Source: Taenia hydatigena (lineage: Eukaryota; Platyhelminthes; Cestoda; Cyclophyllidea; Taeniidae). From it: DNA of 64,000 nt. The position numbers were made by a program, and so were the translations under genes. The stretch is taken from contig JADWOT020000004.1 of assembly GCA_036345935.2 (NCBI GenBank), positions 20,999,155 to 21,063,154 of the forward strand, given 5' to 3'. The notes beneath the pieces were generated by a model. It was not told the origin of the DNA. It ran no database searches and worked only from the letters and a program-made list of their open reading frames with translations. Below, piece after piece: positions 61,443-64,000 of the stretch. Position 1 is the first letter of the stretch; each line of letters begins with the position of its first letter.

Positions 61443-64000
61443 TTCTTTTGAGTAGGTGATAGATTAATGCATTTGCACCGTTTGTACTTGCATTTTTGGT
61501 CTGAAAATTGCGGCAGCTTTATACATCCGATGATAGCGCAACACAATTAAATCAGCTTAGTTTAAGTATGCGACTGCATGACGCTTTCTATAAGTCGAGC
61601 AGGGTTCCTGGTAAGGCGATTTTAAGTTCCGGTCCAATTTGACCAGCTGCAAATTACACAATGGCATGCGCAGTACCATTGGCAGTTTCAAAATATAGAC
61701 CGCTCCCAGCAACCACAATGATGGCCGCTTGCAATCAGCCAAACAAAAAGCTAAGTGCTTTTGTAATTTAAAATGAAATTTTAGCTGACATTGCAGTGCA
61801 TTGCAGGATGACGAAACGGCCTGACGCAAAGGACAGAACCAAATGCACTACCTTCATAACTAGAATTCGAGCCATGCAAATCATTGTGTGCGCCCAAATC
61901 CTTGAAAGACGCTAGAGTTCGCAGGTAAATACCCTTTAGCTTTACACAAACTTTGTTAAACTACGTCAGGGACCTGATGCGGTACTGATAAAACGCAAGT
62001 GCATCTAAAAGAGCACCCGACGCACAACTTAATAACTTTTTCTTTTAATTTATACGTTAATTTCAGAACTTTTAATGAAAGTAGCTATTCTTGTTTGCGA
62101 ATCATAAAGTGTGGTAAATGGGCCACAAACGCAGTCATGTCCCTTAGCAATGCTGACATCGCGGACAGCGGACAAATTCTTATTTTATAATATCAACTTT
62201 GAAGGACGTTTTGTGCACACAAGCAAACGCTAAAGCAACACAAAATTCAATTTGAGATGTGGTTGCTTGATTCTGCTCTGCAAATTCCTCAATTTAACTT
62301 TCTGCCTATTCCAACTACAACGATTGTGGTAGCTGGGTGTGGAATTGCTCACGCTACTAATGGCTGAATGCGCAAATCACGATGCAGATCAAGAACAAGA
62401 TATTGCTTAGACCGATATGATTGTGGTATGAAACGGCAGAGGAAAATTGGACACACGTACAACATGCGGGTCGCGGTTTTGGCGTTTCAGCAGTGCTGAG
62501 TATTCCGTCCATCCCTTAACGACCCTGACGTTACAAGCGATCCCCTAGATTGGTACTTCCATGAGGGTGGCTATGCGGTCGCTGCAATCTCCCCGGTCCA
62601 TCATCATATCCTTTTAGCAATTCTGATGGACATCCGGCTTTAGGTGCGATTCGGCAAGATTACAGATACTTCGGGATTACGCACCTGCAGCAATGGTGAA
62701 GGTGAGTATATAAATGATTTCCATGAACGTAATGTATGCTGGCATGCCAAGGCAAAAGCGGCTAATCATGGCCCACTTAACGCACGAGTTGGCGTTAAAC
62801 AAGCATAAGTGTATTTCAATTGGCCAACATACATCCCTTTCTATTGGGTAAGGCGTCGACATGATAATTACTTTATAAAAGCCCCGTCTTGTCAGTCAAC
62901 TTGCGCCCATCTCTTACTAACTTCATTTCATTGTACACAGTAGCCAGACATTCGAAGAATCAGAAACTTAGCTGGAGTCACGCGTCCACCTTTGTGAAAG
63001 AGATAAACTTTCATGCAGAAGTTAAAATTCGTTCACATGGAAAGGCGGAAGATGTTTGTAAACTAAAACAGTTAAAGATCACCAGTTTCATCCCATCACC
63101 TAATGAGAGCGACCAATTTCAAATCATTTTTATTTAAGCGAAGAAACAAGAATGAAGTGAAAACAGTCTTGCATATGTGCTTTGGAAATTTTTAAGTATG
63201 AGAGGGCATACTACTATTTGTTGGGCACTGATGAACGGCGATCGGTGCATTCCTTGTATCACAGCAGTCTGTGATGGAAAAAGACATTCGGGTCCCGCAA
63301 GTTACGAGCCGTGATATTCCAAATAGATGAGACCACTGAGAACTTGCAACAACTTACGCGATCTAAGCGGTTGTGCTTGCTATTTCTGTGTAAGACAGAT
63401 ATGCCATTAAGGATATCGCGTAACACCTGTACCAAAAGCAACTATGAACTGTGGTGCAGCAAGCAATAAGAGCTGGGTCAAAATAATGGAATTAACAAAT
63501 ATTTTCATGTTTTGGCTTAATAAATGCTACTACAGATTTGAATGTTGAGTTGCACATTAGTACCACAAGTGAGAGCTCACCATTGGGCAATGTTCTTATA
63601 ACCTTTGTGCGAATGAAAATGGAGCATACAATGCTCAGTTTCTCCACAGCCACATTATAGACTGAATCGGATTATGGTCCACTAAGAGTGATCTTTCTGT
63701 TTGAGAACAGTGTCAAGTTCACCCCAAAGACCAAGCAAATGGAGCCCACTGCGTCTAGTCCAATTACGTTTGCGTAGCGCTCACCTACTTTTTAAACACC
63801 CTAGCTCAACTCAATGAAGTCAGGACCCACGTGGTCACAATCAGAGAATAGCGGGAGCGAAGATCTTCCTGAGCCTGTCCCTTTTGTCATTAACTCCTTA
63901 TAATAACAAGAAAGAATTGCTGTTAAGCAATTGTGTTTGGGCATTGTTTTTCATTTAACGAAAATGTGGAATATTTACAGGTGGTAGCGCCCCACAATGT
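61443..64000. other. No gene recognised
   Basis: Short ORFs only (largest 90 codons, 61557-61829 minus); no tRNA, LTR or tandem array seen. Confidence 0.45.

Noticed and set aside
1..64000. CRISPR arrays, bacterial operons, ribosome binding sites, rRNA genes
   Set aside because: None seen; the gene structure and tRNAs are eukaryotic.

Overview
This is animal nuclear DNA from a repeat-rich, gene-poor region, most likely from a parasitic flatworm and quite possibly a tapeworm with an expanded genome. The reasons are: one spliced gene with GT-AG introns, a mitochondrial 2-Cys peroxiredoxin of flatworm-like sequence; eukaryotic tRNA genes; a miniature LTR retrotransposon (TRIM) of the kind reported from taeniid tapeworms; a Tc1-type transposase fossil; and almost no other open reading frame that looks coding. 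The species assignment is inference.

Layout. 1-2252 looks like a patchwork: 1-1132 is an inverted, apparently identical copy of 41751-42882, then a single N, then a near copy of 30782-31785, then a 100-N gap. 2494-2912 holds two adjacent LTR-like elements. 5380-10260 and 21000-23880 contain three old copies (A +, C -, B +) of a ~2.5-2.9 kb non-coding repeat, here called R3. A complete 826-bp TRIM lies at 10624-11449. The only confident protein gene is the peroxiredoxin at 16176-18362 (minus strand, three exons, 225 aa). 19326-19897 is a nest of LTR fragments.

24353-29499 is a large palindrome: arms of ~2.4 kb, a 275-bp spacer, a tRNA-Phe gene in each arm, and a smaller inverted repeat nested inside each arm. 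tRNA-Ser(GCU) lies just outside the right arm; on the left the sequence stops at a 100-N gap. A decayed, collinear relative of the same unit runs from 47640 to 54330 with a dead tRNA-Ser, a tRNA-Phe remnant and the same flanking blocks. A second, nearly perfect palindrome (709-bp arms, 2 mismatches seen) occupies 59831-61442. tRNA-Pro(AGG) is at 37306-37377 with a decayed copy at 40990-41056. A further diverged repeat (R2) appears at 32860-34400 (+) and 41210-42882 (-); the first copy carries a solo LTR with a clean 5-bp target-site duplication, and the second preserves the empty site.

The window therefore mainly records transposition, inverted duplication and tRNA-gene dispersal around one housekeeping redox gene. 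Identities and boundaries of the repeats were judged by eye and are approximate unless stated. Some of the near-identical inverted copies may be assembly artefacts.
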